A stretch of DNA of 64,000 bases from Dichomitus squalens LYAD-421 SS1. Its lineage: Eukaryota > Basidiomycota > Agaricomycetes > Polyporales > Polyporaceae. The DNA lies in the NCBI RefSeq assembly GCF_000275845.1, contig NW_006766883.1, positions 1,759,163 to 1,823,162 of the forward strand, read 5' to 3'. Below are positions 35,096 to 48,100 of this stretch, piece by piece. The translations under genes and the position numbers were made by a program. Positions within the stretch are counted from its first letter, which is position 1. Each line of letters begins with the position of its first letter. The notes beneath the pieces are model-generated. The model was not told where the DNA came from. It saw nothing but the letters and a program-made list of their open reading frames with translations, and did not search any database.

Positions 35096-36098
35096 ATGGA
35101 AGATGCAATCCCATCCATACAGACAGGAGGCGTGGGCTCCAGGTTCGTCACCCAGGACGAACTAGAGGCTGCCAAGGCGCGGCGCGACGAACAGTGGAAG
35201 GCAGCATACGCTAGGTACCTATACCGGCCTATCTCTGTGTCTACTCGAGTCTTACGAGCTATTCCATGCAACATCGCCTAGGCTCGGTCAGGAACCGCCT
35301 CCGCAGCCCGCAGAGGATGTGTTTGACGGACGGAGTCTTGCGGAGGTGCGTCTCTGCTCCTGCATCCAACCTCCGGAACGGAACATGACACCCCATTCCC
35401 TACGCGCCCCGCTTCGCAGAAACTGGCTGCGAACAAAGTAAGCAGCAGCGCGTGCTGCGCGCGACACAGGACTTACGCACTCTAGGCAGCCAAACAAGAG
35501 GAATGGGAGGAGCGCAACAAGCTAGGTGGGTAAGGCGGTGTCTCCTAGTACTTCGCAGGCCGTGCTTCGCCGTCACCCACCACCTAATACAACTGCGCGT
35601 GGACAGGAAACCAATTCCGTGCGCTCGAGGAGGATGAGGTGCTTTTCCTGGACTCCGTGCTGGAGAAACAGCGCGAGGAGGAACGTCTCCGGAAGGAAAT
35701 GGAGGGCGAGGAGCTCAAACACTTCCGGGAGTAAGTACTTTCGCGTTCCTGGCTGCGGCGCTCCGCGCAGGCGGTCCGAGACTTACAATCACTGTATCCG
35801 TCTCACATATAGGGCGGTCGCCGCGCGAGAAACTGCGGTGAACAAGCCACCACCGATTGGTGCCACGAGCGTGGCGGGCAACAGCGCTCCGCCAAAGGCG
35901 AAACCAATTCCTGCCCCATTAAAAAAGGAGACCAAGAAGTCGCTCAAGGGCGTTCTCGTGAAGAAAAAGTCGTCGAAACCAGCCGCTGCGAGCCCGCCCA
36001 ATGCACAGGTACTAGCGGTATCGTCCAAAGGAGACGGGAAGAACAAACCGGAGGCGGACGACCGGGAGACAAAACGACGGAAACTGTCAGCAAGCTGA
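35096..36098 (+). CDS. NIP30-domain protein, FAM192A/PSME3IP1-like
   Basis: Predicted 216 aa from six exons: 35096-35214, 35282-35345, 35420-35437 (an 18-nt microexon, KLAANK), 35486-35525, 35607-35730, 35813-36098. The NIP30 domain fills residues about 14-125: GSRFVTQDELEAAKARRDEQW, then EDVFDGRSLAEKLAANKAAK and EDEVLFLDSVLEKQREEE. The C-terminus is Lys-rich (KKETKKSLKGVLVKKK) and ends KRRKLSAS, likely nuclear. The animal homologue binds the PA28-gamma proteasome activator; fungi lack a clear PA28-gamma, so the role here is open. Confidence 0.85.
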
Positions 36099-36253
36099 TG
36101 TACTGACACACTACTCCTGGATTTCGTCCCCGTGCTTACGCCCATGTTCACACCCATGTATCATTATTTGCTCACTTCCCAGATACCATTGTGCAACGAT
36201 ATCGAGTGGGACCATGTTACACGTAGATGCCTGAGGTAACAAGGCACAACACT

Positions 36254-37992
36254 TCAACCCCTCCTCGTCACTGGGCTGGGCGTTGGCGTCCACCGGACCT
36301 TCTGTAGATCTCTTTCCTTCCTGTCACCTTCCCAGCCAGCTAATCGTCCCATCGCATCCGCACGTCTCGACGCTGCCGTTCCCATGGTTGTCCTGTCCAG
36401 CAGCCGCTTCGCCGCTGGTGTCAGCGACCCGGGAGCGTCTGCTCTCCGTGGTGTGAACGAAGGTGGTGGCATTGATGTGCGGCGGCTGCCACCGGTGCCA
36501 CCCGAGGATCGCGATAGCAAGGGAACACCGCCGAGTAACGTCGCCTTCGCCCGCAGGCTCTTCGCGGCGTCGCTCGAGAGTTTGTGCGATAATCGCTCCC
36601 GAGAACTGGGTGCCGCGATGCGGAACGGAGTCGAGGGGGTGGGAATGTCCACTGGGTCGTCCGACTGAGAGAGCACCCGAGGAGTCGCGTTCAGCGTGCC
36701 CCATGTCATGAGCTGCTTGACGGCGGCTGGGCCCAACTCCGACGGCGTAGGCGATGGCACTGAAGGTATGAGCGAATGCAGGTCGTTTGTCGGCGACCTC
36801 GGTCGATCTATGACGGCAACTGTCAGCACGCAGCACAACATACCAAGACAACAAGCGGGTGCATACATGGAGTACCAGCAATGGCAGCATCAACCCTACT
36901 ACGTGTTGGACTGGGCGGTGCAGATAACGAATGGTCCAGCTTATCGTCCTGCTCTGGAAGCCGTGTGTTCCCATGTTTGATCGTTTTCGGGGGGCCCTTC
37001 GCTTCTTCCGCAGATTGAACGCTGGATGTGTTGTATGGCGCGACATCTGCGTCTGGAGGGAACATCAACGCGTTCCGTGCCTGTTTCCAAACGCAACATT
37101 GAATATACTTCCATGCAAGTGTTCCCATTGTACGAGACTTAAAACATACCCTGAACTTCCATCCATCTACGCCTGCTGGCCGCGTGTCTTTCTTCGGTGC
37201 CATAACGTCCACAACCTCCCGCTCCGCGTCATCCCGCTTCTCGACTCTAACAAGCGCACCAGACTTGTCCTTGTTCTGCTTCGGCGCCGGCGGTGAGGCG
37301 TGCGTCCCATCGATCAGGTCCTCCACCTCTTCCTCGTCATCCTCATACACCGCAAGGGCCTCCGCGGGCGCAGCTTCGATGAGCCCCGCAGGCTTCGGTG
37401 CCTCTATCCGGAACTTCTCCTTCACACCCGCCCCCGACGGCGCCTCGATAAGCAGCCTCTCCCGCCCCTCCAGCATGCGCTCCCTCTGCGCCTCCACCCG
37501 ACGCTGTGCGTCCCACGCCCAGCTGTACTTCTCCTTCCGCCGCCTGTTCTCGTCCTCGAGGATCTGCGTGAAGCTCGAGTTGTCCTCCGATGTGTAGCGC
37601 GCCTGGAAGGCGTCCAAGCTCATATCAGTTTCGTAGCGTGGCCTCTTCATGGGAGCCTCGCCCCTCTCTGTGCGCGGGGTACGCATGGGGGTGTCCATCG
37701 GACCGACAGCATATGGGGTTTGTGAGGGAGTCTGCCATGGTCGGGTACGTGCGACGGGGGTCTGGAGGTCTTCGAGGCGACGCACGGATGCCTGAATGAG
37801 CCCCGGGTCTTGTGTTTGCAGCGCATCTAAGTAGCTGTTTGTAGCGTCGAGGTGGACGAGTGAAGGGAAGAAGTCCCGAGCGATGATGTGGGAGAGTGCC
37901 TCGGTGTACTCGTCTTCATCGAGCACGACTTGGCGGTCGAGAGACCGTGCGGGTGGTTGGGAGCTTTTGGATGGACCCGGAGTAGATGACAT
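36254..37992 (-). CDS. ess2: ESS2/DGCR14 family splicing factor
   Basis: Predicted 536 aa; exons 37992-37150, 37080-36867, 36807-36254. This is a spliceosome-associated nuclear protein (human ESS2, S. pombe Bis1). Hallmarks: RQVVLDEDEYTEALSHIIARDFFP at about residues 19-42, LDAFQARYTSEDNSSFTQIL, an ENRRRKEKYSWAWDAQRR helix, GWKFRARNALMFPPDAD across intron 1, and TWGTLNATPRVLS toward the end. Intron 1 (69 nt) is in frame with no stop, so it could be missed by automatic callers. Intron 2 separates GTPY from RPRSPTNDLHSL. Confidence 0.9.
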
Positions 37993-39267
37993 GATGCAAT
38001 CGCGTTGAAGTCTGAGGAAGTAGAAGGATATGGACAATAAGCGATGAATCAAGTCGCAAGAGACTAGTGCTCCGGATGATGAGCGTGTGGAGGGGGGTGG
38101 CGGTAAGGGTGGTAGATGATGGAGCGCCCGTTTTGGGATTTCAGTGCGTCTCGCTAGCGCCCAAGAAGCAAAACTCGATGGATACTCCTTAACCACCTAC
38201 CCGGGTGCGTCATCTTCTAGCAGCCATAGCTACACTCATATAGTTGTAGCTGAGCTCATTCCACCTGATACGCCTCATACAGATATTCGGAGGCGTACGA
38301 ACGCGCTCGGCACATCCACATATGCCATCGAAGTAAGTTATAGCATATTCTGACCACCACACTGGCAAAGAGTACGACTGGGCACTACTCCAGGGCTGTA
38401 TAGCCACGGATGAACGCAGCTACGATTTTGCAGGTAAAACACAAACATGCCGTCATCTCATCGCAGAGTCGGGTAAGCAACGTTCAGTATTCTTGTCTTG
38501 GTTCTCCGTGTCAGTGGCCCTACGGCAAAGTGCTTTCCTTGTGCAATATGGATGGATCGTGAATCAAACCTCCTCTCATATGAGTCAGCCATCTCTCTAC
38601 GCACACAAAATGTGTCTACTTAAGGGCTCTGTAGGGTGCATCAACTCGAGCCTTGCCCTCCGCTGACTGCTGCCGGAGGCCTTCATTCACGACTCACAGT
38701 CGTCGCGCAGTTACACGTCTACGTAGCTGCCTACGCGCGGAGTCGGCAAGCTTCACTATCGATCGACTACGTAAATACGCGGCTACGTAGCCTGTTGCGC
38801 TCAGTTGTAAACGTTCTTGACCACCAGGACTCTATGTCACAAGTGTACACCAATCAAAAGGTGCGGCCGCTCTAGTAGAAATAAGTGATATACTTCATGA
38901 ATGTCATGGACTGTGGGGGGATATAAGCGTACAGACGTAAGAGACCCGGGCCAACCAGAGCCAGGCCTGCAAGACAGTGAATCGTCAGTTCGTGAAGTCT
39001 GGGGGAATCGGTGGGGGTGAAAGGAATGTTACTAATATGTATACGTGGGGATATATGTCAATGGTACGCACGCGCATGGTGAAGATAATCTACCAAGAAA
39101 CAGTGCGAATAGGGAAGCAGCGATGTGATGTAACATATGAAATGCGAGGAGGACAATATTAGACATTGGTACAAGGGCGGGAAAGCAATGGCACAAATGC
39201 GATCCCAAAACGGTAGCAGATATAGAGGAGACATCGAAACGCCAGCCAAAATATAACCAAGCTCTAT
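37993..39267. other. Intergenic region
   Basis: About 1.3 kb upstream of ess2 and downstream of nudE. A patch at 38710-38790 has several CTACGTAG palindromes. No gene recognised. Confidence 0.5.
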
Positions 39268-41457
39268 TCAGCTCCCGTTCCTGCCGTACAGCACATTCGT
39301 GCTACCCGACCGGGCCCGTCGCTGCGTTACACCAGAATCTGAGAAGGGTTCGGGGTCGCTCCCACCGCCACTCCGCCGCCCGCTCGGCTTCCCAATCCGG
39401 CTCTGTCCCAGGTTCGGCGCGGGAATCACTGCGGCTTTCGGTTGACGGAGCGTGACGTTAGAAAGACCAGTGGTGCAAGTGGGCGACTCCAGTGTCGGAG
39501 ACCTAGCGGTACTCGCGCCGAGCGACGACCGTTTGGTGCCGCTTCCTGACTGGCTATATGCGCCAGAGCCAGGTCCGGTCGACCGCTTGAACCCTGCGTT
39601 CCCGCCATATAGGCCAGCGGTCGGTACGGGGAGGAACGTCGGAGTGGATGGCCGCGAGGACGGTGTTGGAATGGAACTCGTGGTGCTCGTGGTCGCGTTC
39701 GTACTGACGCTGCTCCGCCCCTCTGTCGACACCGAGAGTCGTGACTGCGGCCGGCGAAGGCCAGTCGGCATGACACTTTGTGATAAAGCGCTCGGCGCTC
39801 GGCTACCATCATGAGACGGAGGCGAGCCAGCAGAAACAGACGACGCAGGGCGGAACGCGGTCGGAGCAGATGGAGGACTTGTGGTACGCCGTCGTTCCTT
39901 GTCCTTATCCTTGATAGGGGACGGGGAGTCCTCCATAATGAGTACCCATCCCGACGTATCGCCTCCAGGTGTCCGGCGCGCATCAGCTTCGAAGTCTACG
40001 CTCTGTCTCCGCGGCTTCGGCCTCGTCGCCGCACGATCGTCATACGACGTAGAAACACCCGAGCGTGACGAAGACGCTGTAGAGGGGGCTGGTGAAGGTG
40101 ATGCTTTCGCGGGAACGGGAGGCGGTGGCATGGCATTAGCTGCGGAGCGGCTGGTAACGGAACCCATGCGTAGTCTAGGAACGCGAGTGTGTATCTTCTG
40201 CTCAAGGATCCTGACACGAGCCCGCATTTCTGACACCATCTGTACACCCTTGCTCTTCGGCGCGGTCGAGGGGATACCGCCCGCAGCGCTTGCAGTGCTT
40301 GCGGCGAGGGAAGGAAGACGGTTGCCAATGGGTCGAGGCACTGGGGTGCGTAAACGGGTGGAGGGGCTGGCCGTGAGACCTGGATGTGTAGCGGATCGTA
40401 TAAGAGAAGAGCTGCTGCTCGAAGGTGTGGAAACGCCGTTCCGAGGTGGGGGGAAGCCGCTACGCTGCAGCATAGAGGGAGTGATCGGGTTGGCATCTCT
40501 TGTAGGTCTGGGCGAAGCAATGGGAGCAGAGGTTGGAGGGTATTCCTTCGCGGAATTCTCAGGGGGTGGAGTGAGGTCTGCCAGAGATAGCTCTGAAGGC
40601 GTAGGCACAGAGAGGAGATCCTCGTCCGATAGCGACAGTGTGGCGTAGTGAGTAGACGAGGTAGGTGCAGGGAGTTCCACAGCTGGAGGGGATGGCTTGT
40701 TAGTTCGCTCCAGAGCAGCGGACAGCTGGTCCTTCAGGATAGTGATTTCCTCGTTCGCGTCTAAACGAATCCAGGCGATGAGACCACGGAGGTGTTAGGA
40801 ATGATCTGAATGCATTAGCCACGCACCTCTCAATTCGTCCTTCATCCGTTGGCATTCCTCTTCCACATTCGCCTTGTCAAGAAGCTCATGCTCCAGTAGA
40901 ATCTTCTCCTCCAATGCCCGCGCGTACTTCTGCTCTACATCCGCCAAGCTCGACGATATTGCGCGCTCGTTCCGCTCTAAATCGTCATTACCCATCTCCA
41001 ATTCACGTAATTGAATCTTGATCCTTTGATGTTCCTGCCTCAGAGTATCCAGCTCGCGTTGAAGTGAGGTCGTTGTCGTGTTGTGTGTGGTTTGAAGAGA
41101 CATAAACTTGGCCTGCAAACGCGGTCAAGGCGGATTGACCATTGAGAAATGGGGGGATACACACCTTCCAGTCATCCCTCTCCGTTTCCGCTCTGGCCAC
41201 CTTGACCTTCAGATCCTGCTGTGCCCTCTCCGTCCGTTCGAGCTCTCGTTCGAGTTCCTCCTCTAGTTCCTTGCTGGAATGGTGGAAGTCATCGAGTTCG
41301 GCGCGAGTTTCTGCTAGCATATCGGCGACCTCTAAGTACTTCGCTTTCCAGTCCGTGCCCGAGGAGAAGCCGCTGGAAGAGAGTGGTTAGCAGGGAAAGT
41401 ACCTCGCGGGGGGAGGTGGAGTGGGTACTTGATAGCATTGTCGTCCATAGAAGCCAT
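39268..41457 (-). CDS. nudE: NudE/NDEL1-type dynein regulator
   Basis: Predicted 671 aa; exons 41457-41429, 41372-41165, 41112-40827, 40760-39268. The N-terminal 190 residues form the NudE coiled coil, which binds Lis1/NudF and dynein: GFSSGTDWKAKYLEVADMLA, ELDDFHHSSKELEEELEREL, NDDLERNERAISSSLADVE, YARALEEKILLEHELLDK. The long C-terminal half is Ser/Pro/Thr-rich with a conserved short segment MVSEMRARVRILEQKIHTR, as in other fungal NudE proteins. It acts on nuclear migration and vesicle transport along microtubules. Confidence 0.9.
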
Positions 41458-42042
41458 CCCTCTGTCCTTTCGGAGGATGTCTGTCGCCTGGAGAACAGCA
41501 GTCATAACGTAGGCAGACTATGTACAGACCAGAGAACCAAGAACGAGAGCCCCAGCGCAGAGTTGGAGGGGGAGCCAGGAGACCAGAGCAGTTGCGACTG
41601 GACAAGCCCCGTCAGCCCCGAATAGTGAACTTGTCGCTGCCCAGCCACGCTACCTGCCGTTTTAGGACATACACGTGTTCCGCCCGCCACCCACGTGTTA
41701 CCAAACGCGTCTCAATCAACGCGACCCTGCGAAGCTCTATTGTCGACAGCGAAGTTGCGAAGGTAAGAGAAGTAGCAGGAGTGGTGGCGACGTCTGCAGG
41801 ATAATAATGCCTATGAATCACGTCGAGTAATCGTGACGGGGCACGTCACCGCTTGTGGCAGTGGTTACTACCATGCATGGTCAGCCACTACCCAGCCGCC
41901 AAGACCACACCGAATTGTTACGTAGCGTGCTGCGGCACGCGACGAGAGCTAGCGGAAGGTGGTATGGATATTGGACTGAATGATACGACTACGTTACAAG
42001 AAGTCGAAAACATGAATACTGTACAGCAGGGTGTCCCTGAAT
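41458..42042. other. Intergenic region
   Basis: 585 bp between the nudE start and the csl4 stop, both on the minus strand. No gene recognised. Confidence 0.5.
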
Positions 42043-42802
42043 CTACATGCCCTCCGGCTTCGCGCATTTGCGTTTCTCGATCTTCCCTGTCTTCGGACAG
42101 CGCATCTCTTGCCACGATACTGGTTCCATAGTCGCACCTGCAAGATTTCACATTGAACGGTGGGCAACAACAAACGGACATCGGCCCACTCACCAGCCTC
42201 ACTAGTCGCGAATATGACTCCCAAGTCATTTCGAGCAGTAGTTACATAATAGCTTCTTGCATCACCCAAAGAGAGCTAACAATAAGACTCGCGTCAAAAT
42301 CCCCACCACAACTCAACCGCGAGGGCTTACCACTAGACCTCGGACAACGTCCCCTCCTCGGAAGCAATCCGCTATTTTCACCTTGTCTTTCTCAGTAGCG
42401 CGCACATCTTGTACGCGCACCACCCCAGTGAACTCTTCGCCAGCGGGGAGTGGTACGCCGTCCACCACGGTGATCGAAAGAACCGCTTGTAGAGGAGACA
42501 TACGGGTCACGGTCCCCAGAACGACCGAATTCGGGGCAGGAGGTCGTGGGCGGGTTCGCTTGATTTCTAACGTCTAGACATTCCAGGTTTGCAAGAGCCG
42601 TCCGCAAGTAAAGTTTCAAGACAGATTCAGAGGCGTCAAGGATGGAAGTGAGCAAAAGACCAACAGATCCGGAATACGAGGGGACACCAATCAAGCTGGC
42701 CCTCACGATGCCATCCCGCGAGTAAATGCCGCTGCCAATCTGTGGCATGGGCCCACGCGGTAGGGGGACAGGCTGGCCGGGTAGCACGACGTCGGACGAC
42801 AT
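42043..42802 (-). CDS. csl4: Exosome complex component CSL4
   Basis: Predicted 185 aa; exons 42802-42665, 42573-42331, 42275-42194, 42137-42043. Csl4 is one of three cap subunits of the RNA exosome. Order: N-terminal domain with LPGQPVPLP and GSGIYSRDGIVRASLIG, S1 domain starting PNSVVLGTVTRMSPLQA and running through FRGGDVVRGLVLSLGDARSYY, then LGVIFATSEAG. The C-terminal zinc-ribbon remnant reads MRCPKTGKIEKRKCAKP. It shares a 205-bp promoter with the divergent pyruvate dehydrogenase E2 gene. Confidence 0.92.
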
Positions 42803-43007
42803 GCTCGAACGACGACAAAAACGATAGAATGGGGAGGAACGAAGCGCGTGGGCCCGGATAGACGAATGGTATGGTGTCGAACCCGAGGTCGCCCGAGCAC
42901 GGTGACGCGCCGAGATTTGTGCCTGTTTACGCGCCCCAACGGGACTCTCGCGTACCACTTTTCTGCCAGCTGAGCCCAGCACTCGCTGTCGACGACTTCC
43001 TCTACCC

Positions 43008-44654
43008 ATGGCCTCCACCCTCGCCCGCAGTGTCTTTGCCAGGCGTACGTGTAAACAGGCTCGAGACTGGTGCGCAGCGTGCTAATTCGTCTGCGCGCGC
43101 GACAGGCTTCCACGTCTCGGCCTCCCGTCATGCTCTCTCCAAGTTCGCCATGCCGGCGATGTCTCCCACCATGACGGAGGGTGGTATCGCATCGTGGAAG
43201 AAGAAGGAGGGTGAGACCTTTGCGGCCGGCGATGTCCTGCTTGAGATTGTACGTTACACGCAAGGCTTTCCTCCGTATGTGTAGTAAGACATCATGCGCC
43301 GCAGGAAACAGACAAGGCTACCATCGACGTGGAGGCCCAGGATGACGGCATCCTCGCAAAAATCATCGTACGTCTCACTTCCATTCACTTCTAGGTCACG
43401 TCTTCACGCATGCACGCAACCAGGCCAACGACGGCGAGAAGAACATCGCCGTGGGCTCTACCATCGCCATCCTTGGCGAGGAGGGCGATGATATCTCGGG
43501 TGCAGAGCAACTCGCGTCGGAGGCTGCGTCTGAGAAGTCCAAGCCTGCGAAAGAGGAGAAGGCTCCCGAGGCTCCCAAGTCCGAGCCCGCCCCCGAGCCC
43601 AAGAAGTCCTCCGAGCCGCCCAAGTCGGAGAGCAAGCCTGAGATCCCTAAGGGCGACCGCATCTTCGCTACCCCTCTTGCGAAGAAGATTGCGCTCGAGC
43701 GTGGCATTCCTCTCGCGAAGGTGAAGGGTTCCGGTCCCGAGGGCAGGATCCTCAGGGAAGACGTCGAGAAGTACCAGGCTCCCGCCGCCTCCGCGTCTAG
43801 CACGCCCTCCACTGCTATTCCCCAACCCTCCGCCTCACTCCCTGAGTACACGGACATTCCTGTCTCCAACATGCGCAAGACCATTGGCACGCGACTCACG
43901 CAGTCCAAGCAAGAGCTGCCCCACTACTACCTCACCGTCGATATCAACATGGACAAGGTACTGAAGCTCCGGGAGGTATTCAACAAGTCGCTGGGAGAGA
44001 AGGACAAGTCCGCGAAGCTCTCTGTCAATGACTTCGTGTTGAAGGCCGTTGCGCTCGCGCTTGCTGATGTTCCTGAGGCGAACTCGGCGTGGCTGGGCGA
44101 CGTCATTAGGCAGTACGTCCTCATCTCGGGCACCTCTGCTGAGTAGTGAACTGACTTGCGGACAGATACAAGAAGGCGGACATCTCTGTAGCCGTCGCGA
44201 CACCAACTGGTCTCATTACTCCCATTATCAAGGATGTTGGCTCCAAGGGCCTGGCTTCTATCTCTGCGGAGGGTAAGGCGCTCGCGAAGAAGGCCCGCGA
44301 CGGCAAGCTCCAGCCTCAGGAGTACCAGGTGAGTATTGCTGTCTGGCCTCGACATCGCGCAGTGATTAATGTGAGTGATTTCAGGGCGGCACCTTCACTG
44401 TTTCCAACCTTGGCATGTTCGGCATCTCGCACTTTACCGCAATCATCAACCCTCCGCAATCATGTATCCTTGCCGTTGGGGGGACGCAACCCACGCTCGT
44501 CCCCGCACCAGAGGAGGAGCGCGGCTTCAAGGTCGTGCAGAACATGAAAGTCACGCTCAGCGCGGACCACCGAACGGTCGACGGCGCCGTCGGCGCGCGG
44601 TGGTTGGCGGCTTTCAAGGGTTACCTTGAGAACCCGCTGACGTTCTTGCTTTGA
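43008..44654 (+). CDS. lat1: Dihydrolipoamide acetyltransferase, E2 of pyruvate dehydrogenase, mitochondrial
   Basis: Predicted 454 aa; exons 43008-43044, 43106-43248, 43305-43367, 43424-44112, 44166-44328, 44385-44654. A mitochondrial presequence ([13 protein letters not shown]) precedes one lipoyl domain with the lipoylated Lys in [10 protein letters not shown], a Pro/Glu/Lys linker, the E1/E3-binding domain ([36 protein letters not shown]) and the catalytic domain ending with the active-site motif [21 protein letters not shown] marks the lipoyl start. It transfers acetyl groups to CoA in the matrix. A single lipoyl domain is normal for fungi. Confidence 0.95.
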
Positions 44655-45144
44655 TTGCCTACACCGCTCACCACTCTTCGGGGAGTGGTCGTCGAGGGCA
44701 GGGTGTTCGGTGATGCTGGGCTGGGGTCTCAAAATCTTGTGTTTGTCGTCGACGTCCATAGACTTACTTCGTACGCTTTCGCATATAGTTACTCACTGGA
44801 TGCTGGAATGACTAGCAACTTGTAATCTCCACATTAGTCCGCCGCGTGTCGGGAAAGTGCATGAATGCCAGGTTAGTGCTGTGCATGTCCGCGGGTGCAA
44901 CGGTCAGGTGGTGATTGCACTAATTGGGCGCTCGCAGACGACGCGACCCGACGCGTCCGATAAGTACGCGTTCTGCCCTTTTCAGTGGAGTCGTTTACAT
45001 ACCGGCTGCGCGCCCCGTCATTGACCCTGTGTCGGCTGCTGTTCTTCCTTCTCCCACTACGACGCGTCCTCCCCTCGCTGGACGCAGTCTTCTCGACCGC
45101 GATATTCGCGACATTATCTCAACGTTGTCCGCGACACCGTCAAA
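44655..45144. other. Intergenic region
   Basis: 490 bp between lat1 and the next gene, same strand: lat1 3' UTR and the promoter of the coiled-coil gene. No other gene seen. Confidence 0.45.
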
Positions 45145-48100
45145 ATGGAGTCCGAGTTCATCTTGAGCCAGGTCAAGTCCTTGAAGAGCGTTGTCGCCAC
45201 CAATTTGAAGCAAGTACACAACAAGCGTGTCACCATGGAGGTTCGTACCAGGACGCGTCAGGCTGTGTATGTACGCGTCGTATTGACCACGTCCATGCTG
45301 TAGAATGTGTGTCTCCACCCAGAGCTTGTCATGCACCAGGTGGATGCTCTTGAGGAGGTCATGCGGGACAGCATCCTGCTTTATGAGAGCGGCGGCAACA
45401 GGGACAAGGCGAGCATATATAGCTGACTATCCACGAACAGCCTGCTCAAGCGTGACTTGCCATTACAGTTTCTCATAACCAATACAGAGTTTTCCTTGGA
45501 CCAGCTCGCAAAAGTTAGAACGGCTCTGGAGGATTCTGCCAAGCTTCAGAACGCCCCTCATGACTCAAATATAAAGGTTGGTGCAACAACTCACTGTTTG
45601 CGAAACATAAGTTCAACCAAGCTTTGCAGTTGACGACTATGGGCCCCAGCTTCGTGCTAGGAGTCGTCAAAACTCTTGAAGAAGTCATCCGGAACAACTC
45701 GGCCGAAATGCAGGCCAACACTGACCTCAGGAAGGTATTTTGATACTCCGCGTGTTGTCGTATGCCTACACAAAGTCAAATGCCTTTTCTGCCAGTTGTG
45801 TATGTCTCAACCCGTGTTTGTGACGAAGATGGTCGGGTGGTTTCACCGCCTGATGTATGCCCACGTCTCCCTTCTGGCCCAGTTTGCAACGCTTCACGAC
45901 ACGGTACCGCGCTGTAGTGAGCTGTCACTAACACCATCTGACTTCATGTCACAGCATGCTCTTGGTAATGACGCGCTGGTCGAGTCCAAGCAAGAGGTCG
46001 AACGCCTTGCCAGCATCGAGAAGACCGCGGCTGCACGTATTGCCGAGTTGGAAGCGTCCCTCGAGAAGTTCCACGAGGACAACGTGCTGGCGAAGGAAGC
46101 GGAGGGCACTGCGAAGGTCCGTATGAACAAAGTCGCAAGCCAGCTTGAGTCCCTTCAATCCGTCCATTTTGGATGTGAGCGCAATGTCCGTGGTTGAGAT
46201 GGCTTTGACACTCCAGGTTGACGAACTTCCTATATTGTGTAGCTGGAAGAGCGGGACGGAGAGATCCTTCAGTTGAAGGAGGAGTGCAAGAAGCTCATCC
46301 AGATGCATCGTGAGGCCGCTGATGTTGCCCTGAGCGCCGCTCAGAAAGCTGTTGTGCGAAACGACGAGCTCAAGCCACTCCAGTCTGAGCGTGACCAGTT
46401 GTTCGCAGAGCTCACTCAGTTGAAGGCGTCCTTCGAAACATTCCAACATTCGCACGCGCAAGAACATGATCACATCATGGCCGAGGTCAGTGATTACATG
46501 CCTCATGGTTGCGTATCTTGAGGTCTACGCCCCAGAACACACAGCTACAAGATAGTCTCCGAGAGCGTGTTAGTTTGATAGAGGAACTCGAGGTCAAGAA
46601 TGCTGTGTTGAATCAGCTTGTGGAGAAGTTGCGAGAGGAGCTGCGTACGGTTCAAACGCAGGTATGATGTCTTCTCGCATCCGATTCATTGCATTGCTTG
46701 CAACAGGTGCTGACATAGCTCATGGCAAGCTGAACACAAGCGAGATTCATTGCGACACGTTTAGAGCGGCATTAGACGATGTGCTATCTCGTCAGACGGC
46801 AGAGTTCGACGACATCAGGCGAGCGACTACGGCGGAGAGAGAAGAGAATGAGCTACTACGAATGAGTTAGTGAGTATTTGCACAAGTTCACTCTCTCAAT
46901 AGGAATTTTGCCTGATATCCTTTGTCATCAGCTGCAAAATGCTTCACGCAAAATTGAGGACCTCGAGAATAAGCTGCATTCAAAGGATGAGGAGGTACGG
47001 AGTCCTCGCAAGATTACATCCTCGGCTAATGCTTCCTGTCAGTTAACTCGACTTCGTGAAGCCGTAGCGCGTAACGAGAAGGAGAACAAAATACGTTCAC
47101 CTATATCACCACCTCCTTCGGCGTACGTGCATATTTGTATCGTTTGCGCGATTGTTGACATAGGAGAACGTATTGTTCAGCCACAGCTCCGTGCCTCCTG
47201 TCGGGAAGCGTAAGGCTGCGGGAAGGGACACCAATGTATCCTGGTTCCAGGACGATACTAAGTTTGCTGTCAATCTCGCAGCGCACGGCTCCCCTATGCC
47301 GCTTACACGCTTGCAGGAGCTGGCGAGATTGCCTGAAGTAGCCGCCGACCTGGAATCCCCAGACGCTGTCCCCGCTATCTTCACTCGCCAGTCGCTCAGC
47401 AACATTCTAGGAGGCTCTATACAAGGGCTTGTCGTCCGGTAAGCTGCTCTCCTACCCCCTTCTCTACTATTGCTCTAATCACTAGTCATTGGGCAGGTGC
47501 ACGGAGAGCGCAACCGATCTCGCACGGAGACACAACATGCAGGACTACCTGTGCCCAAACATGGATCACAACGCGTGGTCGCCGGCTGGACCAGGCAAGC
47601 ACGGCTATATGCAGGTCGGACTCGGCCGGGACCGCAAGTTGTTCAACGATCAAGGCGAATACCGTCACGTCTTCGTAGGCGCGGGCAAGCTCTTCCTCTA
47701 CTGCGGGTGGTACCACGTCTTGCGCGTCGACGCACTCACTAAGGACGAGTGGGGGACGCTCCCAGCTAAAGTATGTGAGAATCCGCTACTAGACTCCCGT
47801 CCCAACTTACTAATATATATGTGGGCGATAGGTGAAGTCGACGTACTCCGAAACTACTGTCAACAAGGAAAAATCCGATAGGCTTAAGTCCGCAGGACAG
47901 GTCCTAGCTATGTACAACAGCGGCGAACTCCGCGCGCCATGCGTTCGCCTGCAGTGTGTGGGCTTCGACACCGCACTTTACCAGGAGCTCGTCCGGGCGA
48001 ACGACCGATTCTACAGCAACAAACCTCGGCCGGGTCTTCCCGGAAATAGTGCCAAGCGACGCAAGATCGGCGGAGACCAGCCAAAGGACGAGGACGAAGA

